This document shows positions 51,459-59,308 of a DNA stretch of 64,000 nucleotides, piece after piece. Made by a program: the position numbers and the translations under genes. Positions within the stretch are counted from its first letter, which is position 1. Each line of letters starts with the position of its first letter. Origin of the DNA: Paracidovorax citrulli (GTDB taxonomy: Bacteria; Pseudomonadota; Gammaproteobacteria; Burkholderiales; Burkholderiaceae_C); contig NZ_FNEY01000001.1 in NCBI RefSeq assembly GCF_900100305.1, forward strand, positions 124,001-188,000, written 5' to 3'. Under the pieces are notes generated by a model that did no database searches, was not told where the DNA came from, and worked only from the letters and a program-made list of their open reading frames with translations.

Positions 51459-52385
51459 ATGGCGACCCCCGAGCAGAAGAACTTCGAGGCCGCCCTGCGC
51501 GAGCGCCTGGCCGAGCGTGCCAAGCTGCTGCTGACGGGGCAGACGCAGGTGGTGCAGACCCTGGCGGATGCCCGCGCGCAGATCCTCGGCGTGCTCGCGG
51601 GCATGCCCAGCGACTGGCAGCAGTGGCAGCTCCAGCGCCTGCTTGGGCAGATCGAAGGCATCCTGCAGGCCGCCACAGGCCGTGCCGGGACCGCCTTCGA
51701 TCTGCGCATGCAGGATGGATGGCGCCAAGGCGAAGATCTGGTGGACAAGCCGCTCGGTGCCGCCGGGCACGCGGTGGAGATGCGCCTGGCCGCCCTTGAT
51801 GTGGGCGTACTCAAGCAGATGCAGGCCTTCGGCCGGCTGCGGCTCAAGGACGTTGGAACCGAGGCAACCACCAAGATCGGCCGCCAGCTCGGCCTGGTGA
51901 CCATCGGCACGCAGACGCCCTTCGAGGCGATCAGGGCGGTGCAGTCGATCCTGGGCGCCGAGACGGACCGACGGGCGACCACCATCGTGCACACCAGCGT
52001 CAGCCAGGTCTTCGCCGTGGCTGGCAAAGAGCGCCTGGCACAAGCCGCGCCGCTGGTGCCCGGCTTGGGCAAGCAGTGGCGGCGCAGCGGCAAGATCCAC
52101 AGCCGCTGGAACCACGACCTCATGGACGGCCAGGTCGTCGACGCCGGCAAGGATTTCAAGGTGCCCAACCCGCGCGGGGGCTTCGACATGATGGCGTGCC
52201 CACACGATCCCAAGGCGCCGGCGGAACAGGTGATCAACTGCGGGTGTATCTCCATCCCCTGGATGAAGAGTTGGCAGGTGCTGACGCCGGGAGCCAAGCC
52301 TTTCGCCCGGAGAGAGCTGCAGCTCGATGGCCGCAAGGCGGCGCTGGATCAGGCGGCGAAAAACGCGGGTCGGCGAGTCGAGTAG
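51459..52385 (+). CDS. MuF-like minor head protein
   Basis: 308 residues. The C-terminal part is the MuF domain: ATTIVHTSVSQVFAVAGKER, a SRWNHDLMDGQVVDAG stretch and the ending VINCGCISIPW with the family's cysteine motif. An N-terminal helical region binds the portal in related phages. It is delivered in few copies per virion and helps head assembly or DNA entry. Starts 6 bp after the methylase. Confidence 0.85.
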   Translation: MATPEQKNFEAALRERLAERAKLLLTGQTQVVQTLADARAQILGVLAGMPSDWQQWQLQRLLGQIEGILQAATGRAGTAFDLRMQDGWRQGEDLVDKPLGAAGHAVEMRLAALDVGVLKQMQAFGRLRLKDVGTEATTKIGRQLGLVTIGTQTPFEAIRAVQSILGAETDRRATTIVHTSVSQVFAVAGKERLAQAAPLVPGLGKQWRRSGKIHSRWNHDLMDGQVVDAGKDFKVPNPRGGFDMMACPHDPKAPAEQVINCGCISIPWMKSWQVLTPGAKPFARRELQLDGRKAALDQAAKNAGRRVE

Positions 52386-52537
52386 TGTGCGGCCCTCTAC
52401 AACCGTTTAAACGGGCTGGTTGCGGCAACCCCCTAAGGATTCCCTGTTCATGGCCTTGGCTGGCGATTTAAAGGGGGTTTAAAAGGGTAGGGGCAGGGTC
52501 AGGATCACTCACAATCATGGTGAACATGGAGGGAGTC
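52386..52537. other. AT-rich leader of the cargo gene
   Basis: About 150 bp without a gene, holding three TTTAAA hexamers (52406, 52467, 52478). The boxes TTGGCT and TTTAAA/TAAAAG near 52455-52485 could form a weak promoter. GGAGGGAG at 52528-52535 is the ribosome site for the ATG at 52538. Confidence 0.45.
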
Positions 52538-53359
52538 ATGAAAGAGTACTGGGAAAAGTTTTCTAGAGACATCGGCAAGCCGGTCCTGGCGATGGTTCTT
52601 ACCATGACGTTCGCGCTTGCACTCTGGTGGTTGTGGGCTGCATTCGGAGTGCAGTGGACCAAACAATTTGCTTGCCCTTCGGATGCCACTTGTGAACAAC
52701 TAGGCCAGGTAGGTGATCTTTTCGGCGGCGTCAACGCTCTGTTCGCTGGCTTAGCCTTTGGCGGCGTGTTGATCAGTATTCATATCACGCGAAAGGCGCA
52801 GTTTGAGCAGCGGCAGCTCGATAGAGACGAGAAGATCCTCGGGCAAATCTGCAGCTCGTATCAGTGGGCCTATGACGTACTTGCCGAAGGACGGGAAACC
52901 GAGGATGCCCCTCCAAAAGCTGACCGCCTATCTTGGTTGATAGCCGCCCGACACCTGCTTCGCGCCGAGAAGCTAACCGACTCCCTTCGCACAGAGCTAT
53001 TTCAAACAATGCAAGCTGAGCAAGAGGAATACTGGAGAACGAAGTTCTACAAGCTGCTCAACCACAAGGAGTTGAGCAACTATCAGTACTATATGAACCC
53101 TTCAGAAGTGAACTTCAACTTAGACGCCCGCTCGGTGTTCGTCGTCGCTGAGTTCACTCGATGGGTGCCCAGTCGCTACGACCCAATCGACAGCATTGAT
53201 CTCGTGGAGGCCGATCCCGACTGGACAAGATCGACGGTTGGAAGGGGGCTCGAGAAATACATTATCCGAGCGAATCCCCCATTTGGGCTCCAGATCGCGG
53301 AGCGTCACCGTGAGAAAAGGGAAGAGAAAAAGAGGAAAAAGACGAACTCGCATCAATAA
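52538..53359 (+). CDS. two-helix membrane protein, possible abortive-infection (putAbiC-like) cargo
   Basis: 273 residues from an ATG with a strong GGAGGGAG site; an earlier ATG at 52517 is less likely. Two membrane helices flank a short loop (VLTMTFALALWWLWAAFG, then FGGVNALFAGLAFGGVLISI). The stretch LGQVGDLFGGVNALFAGLAF followed by IHITRKAQFEQRQLDRDEK resembles the start of phage abortive-infection membrane proteins (putAbiC type). The long cytoplasmic remainder ends in a Lys/Glu tail. The gene is visibly richer in A+T than its neighbours, sits between MuF and protease-capsid genes, and is bounded by an AT-rich leader and a terminator: a typical moron. Confidence 0.7.
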   Translation: MKEYWEKFSRDIGKPVLAMVLTMTFALALWWLWAAFGVQWTKQFACPSDATCEQLGQVGDLFGGVNALFAGLAFGGVLISIHITRKAQFEQRQLDRDEKILGQICSSYQWAYDVLAEGRETEDAPPKADRLSWLIAARHLLRAEKLTDSLRTELFQTMQAEQEEYWRTKFYKLLNHKELSNYQYYMNPSEVNFNLDARSVFVVAEFTRWVPSRYDPIDSIDLVEADPDWTRSTVGRGLEKYIIRANPPFGLQIAERHREKREEKKRKKTNSHQ

Positions 53360-53366
53360 CTAGGTG

Positions 53367-53394
53367 GGCCGACATATGTCGGCCTTAGTTTTTT
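53367..53394 (+). terminator. hairpin and T run, copy 2 of the late element
   Basis: GGCCGACATATGTCGGCC is a perfect 18-bp palindrome, followed by TTAGTTTTTT. It lies 7 bp after the cargo gene and would end its transcript. Confidence 0.75.
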
Positions 53395-53416
53395 GGTGCC
53401 CCCCCGGCACAGTCAC
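53367..53416 (+). promoter_or_regulatory. putative late promoter 2 (capsid, connectors, tail tube)
   Basis: Same layout as copy 1: dyad 53367-53384, T run to 53394, 14 nt, ACAGTCAC at 53409-53416. With CACAGT as a weak -10, the start would be near 53420, some 42 nt before the next gene. Confidence 0.5.
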
Positions 53417-53461
53417 TCCACCGCCGCCGCGCCTGTGCGGCCTACCTGGATGGAGTGATGC

Positions 53462-53731
53462 ATGTCCGATACCAAGAGCCCGGCCGAGCAGCCGGCCGCA
53501 CTCAAAGAACTGACCTCCGCCGAGGCCGCCAAGCGCGTACAGCGCAAGGTGGTCGAGCGCGTCGAGGCCAAGGGCGAAGACGGAAAGCCCGTCCCGCAGG
53601 TGCGCGAAAAGCGCGTGCCCGTGAAAGCCGATGAGGTGCTGTCCTTCCGCGACTACGGCACCTATGTCGTCGTCGTCACGCGCGACGGCCAGAAGCTCTC
53701 CAGCCTCGACTCGGAAGCCGCGGCGCGATGA
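53462..53731 (+). CDS. small phage protein before the protease-capsid gene
   Basis: 89 residues, Lys/Glu-rich and probably partly disordered (TSAEAAKRVQRKVVERVEAK; VREKRVPVKADEVLSF), ending in a beta-strand pair (YGTYVVVVTRDGQKLSSL). A GGAG site precedes the ATG. It overlaps the protease-capsid gene by 4 bp. A scaffold- or decoration-related role is possible. Confidence 0.75.
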   Translation: MSDTKSPAEQPAALKELTSAEAAKRVQRKVVERVEAKGEDGKPVPQVREKRVPVKADEVLSFRDYGTYVVVVTRDGQKLSSLDSEAAAR

Positions 53732-56070
53732 TCAAGCTCCTGCCCGCCGGCACCGGCTATGCGCGCCTCACCGAGGCCGTCACGACCGAGTACGGCCAGC
53801 TCATCGACCTGGTGCGCCAAGCTGTGCGCGACAAGCTGCGCCTGACGGCCAACAGCGACTACTACGTGGACGTGCGCGGCATCTGGCCCGAGCGCGTCGT
53901 GGTCGGCTACAAGGGACGGCTCTACAGCTACCCCTACACCATCGCCCAGGACAACACCGTCGCCGTGGGTGAGGCGGCCGAGGTGGTCGCCGAATACAAC
54001 CCCGTGGGTGCGGCATCAGCGCCCGCTGCGGCGCCGGCCACCGCTGCGGCCGTGCGCGAGGCTGTGGCGCAGGACGTCACCGCGCAGTTCTGCGAAGCCA
54101 AGGACGGCTCCATCGAGGTCACGCTGATCCGGGCAGGCCGCAGCGGCAACCGCAACTACTACCCGGATGCGACCCTGCGCGAGGCCGCATCCATGTTCGA
54201 TGGCGTACGCGTGTTCGCCAAGTCGGACGCCGATCACATCGCCGGCAAGGGCAAGGACGTCCGCAACCTGATCGGCGGCATCTACGGCGTGCGCTTCGTG
54301 GAAGGGCAGACGCCCGACACGGGCGCTCTGGTGGGCACGTTCAAGCCGCTCAACCCCAGCGATGCCGCGGTCATGAAGATGACCGAGGCCGTCAAGCGCG
54401 GCATGCAGAGCCTGCTGGGCCTTTCCATCGACGCCACCGCGCGCACCAAGCCGCGAAAGGCGGGTGCCGAGCAACTGCGCGAGGCAGTGAAGTTCCTGAA
54501 GGTGGACTCCGTCGATCTGATTGTCGAGCCGGGCGCTGGTGGCGGCCTGGATCGCCTCGTAGAAGCCGCCACCGATTCGATCAACTTTCAAGGAAACGCA
54601 ATGCCTCTCTGGAAGCAACGCATGCTGGAGGCCATCAAGGCCAAAGACCCGGTGAAGCACGCCGCCGTGAACGTGGAGTCCGCCACCGACGACGAAGTGA
54701 CCCAGCTTTACGAAGCCGTGTGCGGCCCCCTGGTGCCGCAGCCCGGTACCCACCGCGTCGCAGGAGCGCAGGACGCGCCACTGACGCGGGCCGATCTGCA
54801 AGTGTTCGAGCTGCGCGGCGCTGCGCGCGATCGCATCGCCGCGGCCAAGCTCCCGCAGGTCGCCAAGGATCGCCTGCAGACGCAGATCGCGACCGCGGGC
54901 GCCGATCGGCTGACCGAGGCCGCCGTGGGCGAGATGATCAAGGCCGAGGGCGACTACATCGCCCGCATGACCGAGAGCGGCGCCGTGCGCGTGCCGCTGT
55001 TCGGCGAGGGCTCCATCCAGGTGGGCGATCGCAGCCTGACCATGCGGGAGATGCTCGACGCGTTCTGGGACCCCAAGCACAAGGATCACGGTCGGGTGCA
55101 GTCCATCAAGGAGTGCTACATCGAGATGACGGGCGACCGCCTGGTCACCGGCCGCGTGCGCGACTGCGACCGCTCGCGCCTGGCCGAGTCGCTCGGCTCC
55201 GATACGCTGGACCAGGTGCTGGGTGACAGCATCACCCGGCGCATGCTGGCCGAGTACCGCTCCGCGGTGGACTTTGACGGCTGGCGCCAGCTGGTCAATG
55301 TCGTGCCCGTGAGCGACTTCCGGGTGCAGCACCGCACGCGCTGGGGTGGCTACGGCGATCTGCCAAAGGTGGCGGAAGGTGCCGACTACCTGCCGCTCAC
55401 GAGCCCCACCGACGAAGAGGCTACGTACAAGGCCGAAAAGCGCGGTGGCACCGAGGAGCTGACCCTCGAGATGATCAAGAACGACGACGTGGGCGCCGTT
55501 CGCCGCATCCCCACGAAGCTCTCGCGCGCCGCCAAGCGCACGCTCGCCAAGTTCGTGTTCGACTTCCTGCGCGCGAACCCGGCGATCTACGACGGCAAGG
55601 CGCTGTTCCACGCCGACCACGGCAACCTGTTCACGGCGGCGCTGGACAAGACGTCCTTGGGCGCCCACCGGCTGGCGATGCTCAAGCAGAGTGAGCTGTC
55701 GAGCAATGATCGCATCGGCATCACACCCACGCGGCTCGTCGTGCCGGTGGAACTGCAGGAAGCCGCCGTGGACCTGTTCCGCCTCGCGACCAACAACGAG
55801 AAGACGTTCATCCAGTCGCTGGTCATGAACATCATCCCGGTGTGGTACTGGACCGATGCGAACGACTGGTGCACCGCCGCCGACCCGGCCGACATTCCCG
55901 GCATCGAGCTGGGCTTCCTGGATGGCCGGGAAGAGCCCGAGCTGTTCGTGCAGGACTCGCCTACCGTGGGCTCCATGTTCGCGGCCGACAAGCTGACCTA
56001 CAAGATTCGCCACATCTACGGCGGCGCGGTGACCGACTACCGCGCGTTCACGAAGTCCGTAGTGGCCTGA
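53728..56070 (+). CDS. fused prohead protease and major capsid protein
   Basis: 780 residues. An N-terminal domain (1-95) with YYVDVRGIWPERVVVGYKG and an Ala linker are followed by a prohead-protease-like domain (about 105-260): NRNYYPDATLREAASMF, candidate His170 (KSDADHIAG) and Ser233 (LLGLSIDA). A helical scaffold-like stretch (292-440) leads to the capsid domain (about 455-780: RRMLAEYRSAVDFDGWRQL, FVFDFLRANPAIYDGKALF, ending YGGAVTDYRAFTKSVVA). An internal ATG at 54601 with its own ribosome-like site could give a separate scaffold-capsid product. Catalytic residues are by pattern only. Confidence 0.85.
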   Translation: MIKLLPAGTGYARLTEAVTTEYGQLIDLVRQAVRDKLRLTANSDYYVDVRGIWPERVVVGYKGRLYSYPYTIAQDNTVAVGEAAEVVAEYNPVGAASAPAAAPATAAAVREAVAQDVTAQFCEAKDGSIEVTLIRAGRSGNRNYYPDATLREAASMFDGVRVFAKSDADHIAGKGKDVRNLIGGIYGVRFVEGQTPDTGALVGTFKPLNPSDAAVMKMTEAVKRGMQSLLGLSIDATARTKPRKAGAEQLREAVKFLKVDSVDLIVEPGAGGGLDRLVEAATDSINFQGNAMPLWKQRMLEAIKAKDPVKHAAVNVESATDDEVTQLYEAVCGPLVPQPGTHRVAGAQDAPLTRADLQVFELRGAARDRIAAAKLPQVAKDRLQTQIATAGADRLTEAAVGEMIKAEGDYIARMTESGAVRVPLFGEGSIQVGDRSLTMREMLDAFWDPKHKDHGRVQSIKECYIEMTGDRLVTGRVRDCDRSRLAESLGSDTLDQVLGDSITRRMLAEYRSAVDFDGWRQLVNVVPVSDFRVQHRTRWGGYGDLPKVAEGADYLPLTSPTDEEATYKAEKRGGTEELTLEMIKNDDVGAVRRIPTKLSRAAKRTLAKFVFDFLRANPAIYDGKALFHADHGNLFTAALDKTSLGAHRLAMLKQSELSSNDRIGITPTRLVVPVELQEAAVDLFRLATNNEKTFIQSLVMNIIPVWYWTDANDWCTAADPADIPGIELGFLDGREEPELFVQDSPTVGSMFAADKLTYKIRHIYGGAVTDYRAFTKSVVA
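54590..54603 (+). promoter_or_regulatory. possible internal translation start in the protease-capsid gene
   Basis: AAGGAA (54590-54595) precedes an in-frame ATG at 54601 by 5 nt. It opens exactly at the boundary after the protease domain and would produce a 489-residue protein starting MPLWKQRMLEAIKAKDPV. Nested in-frame scaffold or capsid starts are known in tailed phages. Confidence 0.5.
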
Positions 56071-56084
56071 TCGGCCTTACTCCG

Positions 56085-56147
56085 ACCCGCCCCACCCGGG
56101 GGCGGGTTGGCAAAGGCGCTGCTCCCGAGCGGAGCCTTTGCCAACCC
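56085..56147 (+). terminator. two overlapping hairpins after the capsid gene
   Basis: Hairpin 1: ACCCGCCCC (56085-56093) with GGGGCGGGT (56099-56107). Hairpin 2: GGGTTGGCAAAGG (56104-56116) with CCTTTGCCAACCC (56135-56147), with an inner CTCC/GGAG stem. Bases 56104-56107 belong to both, so the two cannot form together. Neither has a T run. They could cap or attenuate the capsid mRNA and lower expression of connector genes downstream. Confidence 0.55.
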
Positions 56148-56176
56148 CGCCGACTACCACCCAAGCACCGATCCTC

Positions 56177-56860
56177 ATGGCCCTGGCCGACATCACCGCA
56201 CTGCTCGACGACCTCGCCCGCGACCAAGGCTCCGTCCTGGCGCCCGAAGCCCGCGTGCGTGCCCTGGAGGCTGCGCGGCTGCAGTACAGCAGCGACCACC
56301 CACGCGCGCTGCCCGAGGACTTGACCTGGCTGCCCGACTCGATCGGCCCCAAGCCCACCGCCTGGACGGAGCACGCCTGGATCAAGTCGGCCGAGTACCC
56401 CATCGGCCGCGACCCTGTGTCGCTCGTCGACGTGTCTGCCTACCTGGGTCCGTCCGGGACGCAGCTCCTCGCAGCGACCTACGTGCCGGCCGGCGCGGTC
56501 GTGCGCGTGACGATCATGGCGGAGCATGAGCTGTCTGCGACGGCCGACACCATCCCCGCCCGCCACCGATTGCCGGTGGCGCAGTACGCGGCGCACCTGC
56601 TGTGCCACCAGCTCGCCACCCACTACAGCGCGCAGCGCGAGGCCGCAATGGGCTCGGACGCCAGCATGACGGAATCCCGGGCGCGCCAGTTCGCGGACCG
56701 CGCGCGCGAGCTGCGCACGGCGTACTTCGCCGGGGTCGGATTGCCTGACCCCTTCAAGGCCGGGGCCTCCTCCAGCGCACCGGGCGCCGCAGCCGCGGCG
56801 GTCGTGAGCTGGCCGTCGCGCAATCCGCGCCACAGCCTGGTGCGGCGGGGCCTGCTGTGA
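56177..56860 (+). CDS. phage head-tail connector candidate
   Basis: 227 residues. An N-terminal helical part (ALADITALLDDLARDQGSVL) and a beta-rich centre (SYL-type VSAYLGPSGTQLLAATYV; VVRVTIMAEHEL) are followed by helices (RQFADRARELRTAYF) and a low-complexity Ala tail. Place after the capsid suggests an adaptor between head and tail; no motif proves it. The ATG at 56177 follows the two hairpins by 29 bp. Confidence 0.6.
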   Translation: MALADITALLDDLARDQGSVLAPEARVRALEAARLQYSSDHPRALPEDLTWLPDSIGPKPTAWTEHAWIKSAEYPIGRDPVSLVDVSAYLGPSGTQLLAATYVPAGAVVRVTIMAEHELSATADTIPARHRLPVAQYAAHLLCHQLATHYSAQREAAMGSDASMTESRARQFADRARELRTAYFAGVGLPDPFKAGASSSAPGAAAAAVVSWPSRNPRHSLVRRGLL

Positions 56861-57357
56861 ACCTGTCGATCAACATGGGTTCGCTCCAGTCGTTCCAGCG
56901 CGGGCTGCGCGAGGCGCCCGAGTACACCGACCAGGTGCTCCTGTCCGCAATGACCGAGGCCACCCTGCTGCTGCAACGCGAGTGGCAGGAGCGCCTGCCG
57001 CGTGCATCGGGCCTCACGGCGTCGAGCATCACCAGCGACGTGGCAAGCACGCCCGCGGGCGTTCTGGGCATCGTGGGCAGCAGCCAGCCGTCGGCGCTCT
57101 TCGTCGAGCTGGGTACGCGCCCCCACATGCCGCCTGTGGCCGCCATCGAGCCGTGGGTGCGTGCTGTGCTCGGCATCCGCGAGCCCAAGGACGTCAAGCG
57201 CGTGGCCTTCCTGGTCGCGCGAAAGATCGCCGAGGAGGGCACCCCCGCGCAGCGCCCCATGGCGCGCGCTGCGCAGGCCACGGAAGGGCAGATCGTGGCG
57301 ATGTTCGAACGTGCGGCCGACCAGGTCGCGAAGTATTTGGAAGGGACCGCATTGTGA
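56857..57357 (+). CDS. HK97 gp10-like tail completion protein
   Basis: 166 residues from a GTG that overlaps the preceding stop. The layout fits HK97-gp10 proteins: FQRGLREAPEYTDQVLLSAM, SGLTASSITSDVAST, FVELGTRPHMPP with the conserved E-x-G-T-x-x-H/P region, and RPMARAAQATEGQIVAM. Such proteins close the head-tail joint or cap the tail tube. Confidence 0.75.
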   Translation: MNLSINMGSLQSFQRGLREAPEYTDQVLLSAMTEATLLLQREWQERLPRASGLTASSITSDVASTPAGVLGIVGSSQPSALFVELGTRPHMPPVAAIEPWVRAVLGIREPKDVKRVAFLVARKIAEEGTPAQRPMARAAQATEGQIVAMFERAADQVAKYLEGTAL

Positions 57358-57869
57358 GCATGCCGAACACCCTGGCCGCATCGCGCTCCGCGTTGCAGGC
57401 CGTCCTGCAGGCCGTGCCCGCCGTTGGTGTGGTGCACGCCTGCGAGCGCTTCGCGGAGGGCGAAGAGGCTTTTAAAAAGGCCTACCTCTACACGCACGCC
57501 GACCCGGCCGCCGATGCCTTCGCCGCAGCCCCGCACATCCGGGGCTGGTACATCCGGCGCACAGCCACGGCCGAGGTCACGGCCAACGGACGCGTCCTGA
57601 ACGAGCACACCTGGCTGGTGCGAGGCTACCTTGCCTTCCGCGACGCCATCAGCAGCGAGCTGATCTTCGACGACCTGGTCGAGCGCATGCGCGATGCGGT
57701 GCGCGTGGACGGCTCCCTGGGCCTGCCTGGCCTGCTGGGCTCAAGCGTCGCCGATGAGCGTGGCGTGCAGGTCGAGAGCGCCGGGCCGGTGTACTTCGCG
57801 GGCGTGCTGTGCCACAGCGCCGCCCTGCGCCTCAAGACCCGCAACTGGGCGGAATGGAGGAAGTCATGA
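57354..57869 (+). CDS. phage tail-joining protein, unknown family
   Basis: 171 residues from GTG at 57354 (overlap with the gp10-like stop) or ATG at 57360. Features: AASRSALQAVLQAVPAVGVV, WYIRRTATAEVTANGR and HTWLVRGYLAFRD, a beta pattern seen in tail terminators. Position between gp10-like and tail-tube genes supports a tail terminator, but this is inferred. A TTTAAA codes for Phe-Lys near residue 40. Confidence 0.65.
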   Translation: MSMPNTLAASRSALQAVLQAVPAVGVVHACERFAEGEEAFKKAYLYTHADPAADAFAAAPHIRGWYIRRTATAEVTANGRVLNEHTWLVRGYLAFRDAISSELIFDDLVERMRDAVRVDGSLGLPGLLGSSVADERGVQVESAGPVYFAGVLCHSAALRLKTRNWAEWRKS

Positions 57870-58048
57870 GACCCCGGCAAAGGACACAGGCAGCGCCCCT
57901 GCCAGCCGCGGACCTGGAGCGCGTGGTCCTGGACCGCGAGCACGAACACCAGGGCAAGAAAGAGCCCCCTGGCACCGAGCTGCTGGTGCACCCCGAAACC
58001 GCCCGGTGGCTGCGTGCTGCCGGCGTCATCACAACCCTGAAGGACTGA
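57866..58048 (+). CDS. small phage protein before the tail tube
   Basis: 60 residues with a GGAGGAAG site before the ATG. It is basic at the start (MRPRQRTQ) and ends ELLVHPETARWLRAAGVI, a helical patch. Similar 60-residue proteins of unknown role occur in this place in related phages. It overlaps the gene before it by 4 bp. Confidence 0.7.
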   Translation: MRPRQRTQAAPLPAADLERVVLDREHEHQGKKEPPGTELLVHPETARWLRAAGVITTLKD

Positions 58049-58051
58049 CCC

Positions 58052-59068
58052 ATGACCACCTCTTCCCAGATCATCAAACGCATCTTCTCGCCGACCGCGC
58101 TGGTGGGCCAAGTCTACGCTCGCGAGCGCGGGACCACGCAGATCCCGATGCCGCTCGGCAACGTTCTCGAGCTGGAGCTGACGCACAAGGAAAACGTGAT
58201 CAAGCAGCCGGACATGACGGCCCTGGGCGGCGGAACGCACGCGGAAATGCGCCGCGTGGAGGAGGTCGAAGTCAGTATGAAGCTCGCGGACCTCAACGTG
58301 ACCAACCAGGCCCGGTCTATGCTGGGCACGGTGCGTGGGGTGGAAGCCGGCTCGGCCAGCAACGAGGCCCACACCGTGATGCGTGGAGGCCTGCTGCGTA
58401 CCGAGCACATCAACCCGAAAAACGTGGTGGTGACCAAGGGCACGACGCCCGGAACTGCCTCGGTGACCGACGAGGAGCACCTGGCCGTCACCAAGGGCAC
58501 GCTGGTGCCGCTCGATCATCTGACGTCCGCTCCCGCCTCGAACGTGACCGTGCGGGCCGGCACGAGTAGCGCTACCGCCACGCTGCTGTCGGCTTCGGGC
58601 AACTACACCGTGGTGGCCGGTGGCATCCAGGTGGCGGCCAATGCACCGGACGTGACCGACGGCACGGGCTTCTGGGTTTCCTACACCTACGCGACCGTGG
58701 GCACGGTCGTGCCTGCTACTGGCAACTACGAAGTGCGCCCGGCCGGCGTGTACATCCTGCCCGAGGCCGCTGAACTGGCTGACGGCGACCAGGTCAAGCT
58801 GGGCTACACGTTTGGCAGCTACGCGGTCATCGAAGCCCTGACCACCAAGGCCAAGGAGCTGGAGCTGATCTTCGAGGGGCTCAACGAGGCGGACGACGGC
58901 AAGGCCAAGATCGTGGAGATCTGGCGTGCCAGCCAGGGTGTGGCCTCGGCCATCGGGCTGCTGGCGGACAAGGGCTTCGCAAGCCTGCCCGTGACGGGCG
59001 CAGTACTCAAGGACGATACCAAGACCGGGGAGGGAATCAGCAAGTACTACCGCGTGCGCACGGTTTAA
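58052..59068 (+). CDS. major tail (tube) protein
   Basis: 338 residues, beta-rich. The first part (SSQIIKRIFSPTALVGQVYA; HAEMRRVEEVEVSMKLADLN) and last part (YAVIEALTTKAKELELIFEG; IVEIWRASQGVASAIGLLA) look like a tube fold, with an inserted Thr/Val-rich module in the middle (ASNVTVRAGTSSATATLLSA), possibly Ig-like. It precedes the tape measure gene, the usual place for the tube gene in siphophages. The third dyad element lies 32 bp after its stop. Confidence 0.75.
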   Translation: MTTSSQIIKRIFSPTALVGQVYARERGTTQIPMPLGNVLELELTHKENVIKQPDMTALGGGTHAEMRRVEEVEVSMKLADLNVTNQARSMLGTVRGVEAGSASNEAHTVMRGGLLRTEHINPKNVVVTKGTTPGTASVTDEEHLAVTKGTLVPLDHLTSAPASNVTVRAGTSSATATLLSASGNYTVVAGGIQVAANAPDVTDGTGFWVSYTYATVGTVVPATGNYEVRPAGVYILPEAAELADGDQVKLGYTFGSYAVIEALTTKAKELELIFEGLNEADDGKAKIVEIWRASQGVASAIGLLADKGFASLPVTGAVLKDDTKTGEGISKYYRVRTV

Positions 59069-59100
59069 AAGCTGCGCGTTTCCTCTTCCCCAAAAGCAAA

Positions 59101-59128
59101 GGCCGACATACGTCGGCCTTATTTTTTT
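59101..59128 (+). terminator. hairpin and T run, copy 3 of the late element
   Basis: GGCCGAC-ATAC-GTCGGCC with TTATTTTTTT after it; AAA before the stem can pair with part of the T run. It lies just after the tail-tube gene. Confidence 0.75.
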
Positions 59129-59150
59129 GCCCGTCGCGCGAGACAGTAGC
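59101..59150 (+). promoter_or_regulatory. putative late promoter 3 (tape measure, tail tip)
   Basis: Dyad 59101-59118, T run to 59128, 14 nt, ACAGTAGC at 59143-59150: the same spacing as copies 1 and 2. A start near 59154 would leave a 174-nt leader before the tape measure gene, antisense to the small minus-strand gene. Confidence 0.5.
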
Positions 59151-59152
59151 TG

Positions 59153-59308
59153 TCATGGCGAGCTGGAAAACATGCGCGCCAGCAGCAGCGTAACCCATGC
59201 GCCCAGCGCGAAGCAGACCACCAGGCCGAGCGCCATTCCGATGGTCACCAGCCCACCGGCAGCGGCAAGGAACGCGATGCAGAGCAGGAAGAGGATAAAA
59301 CGCGGCAT
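59153..59308 (-). CDS. small two-helix membrane protein on the opposite strand
   Basis: 51 residues on the minus strand, between tail tube and tape measure genes: FILFLLCIAFLAAAGGLV and IGMALGLVVCFALGAWVTLLLA, ending RMFSSSP. The two clean hydrophobic helices make chance less likely than for most short frames, but no ribosome site is evident. If real, it may be expressed in the lysogen, for example as an exclusion factor. It is the only minus-strand gene in the late region. Confidence 0.5.
   Translation of the reverse strand: MPRFILFLLCIAFLAAAGGLVTIGMALGLVVCFALGAWVTLLLARMFSSSP

Noticed and set aside
54016-56013. 665-codon minus-strand frame across the protease-capsid gene
   Set aside because: It is a long shadow caused by high G+C at third positions of the capsid gene.
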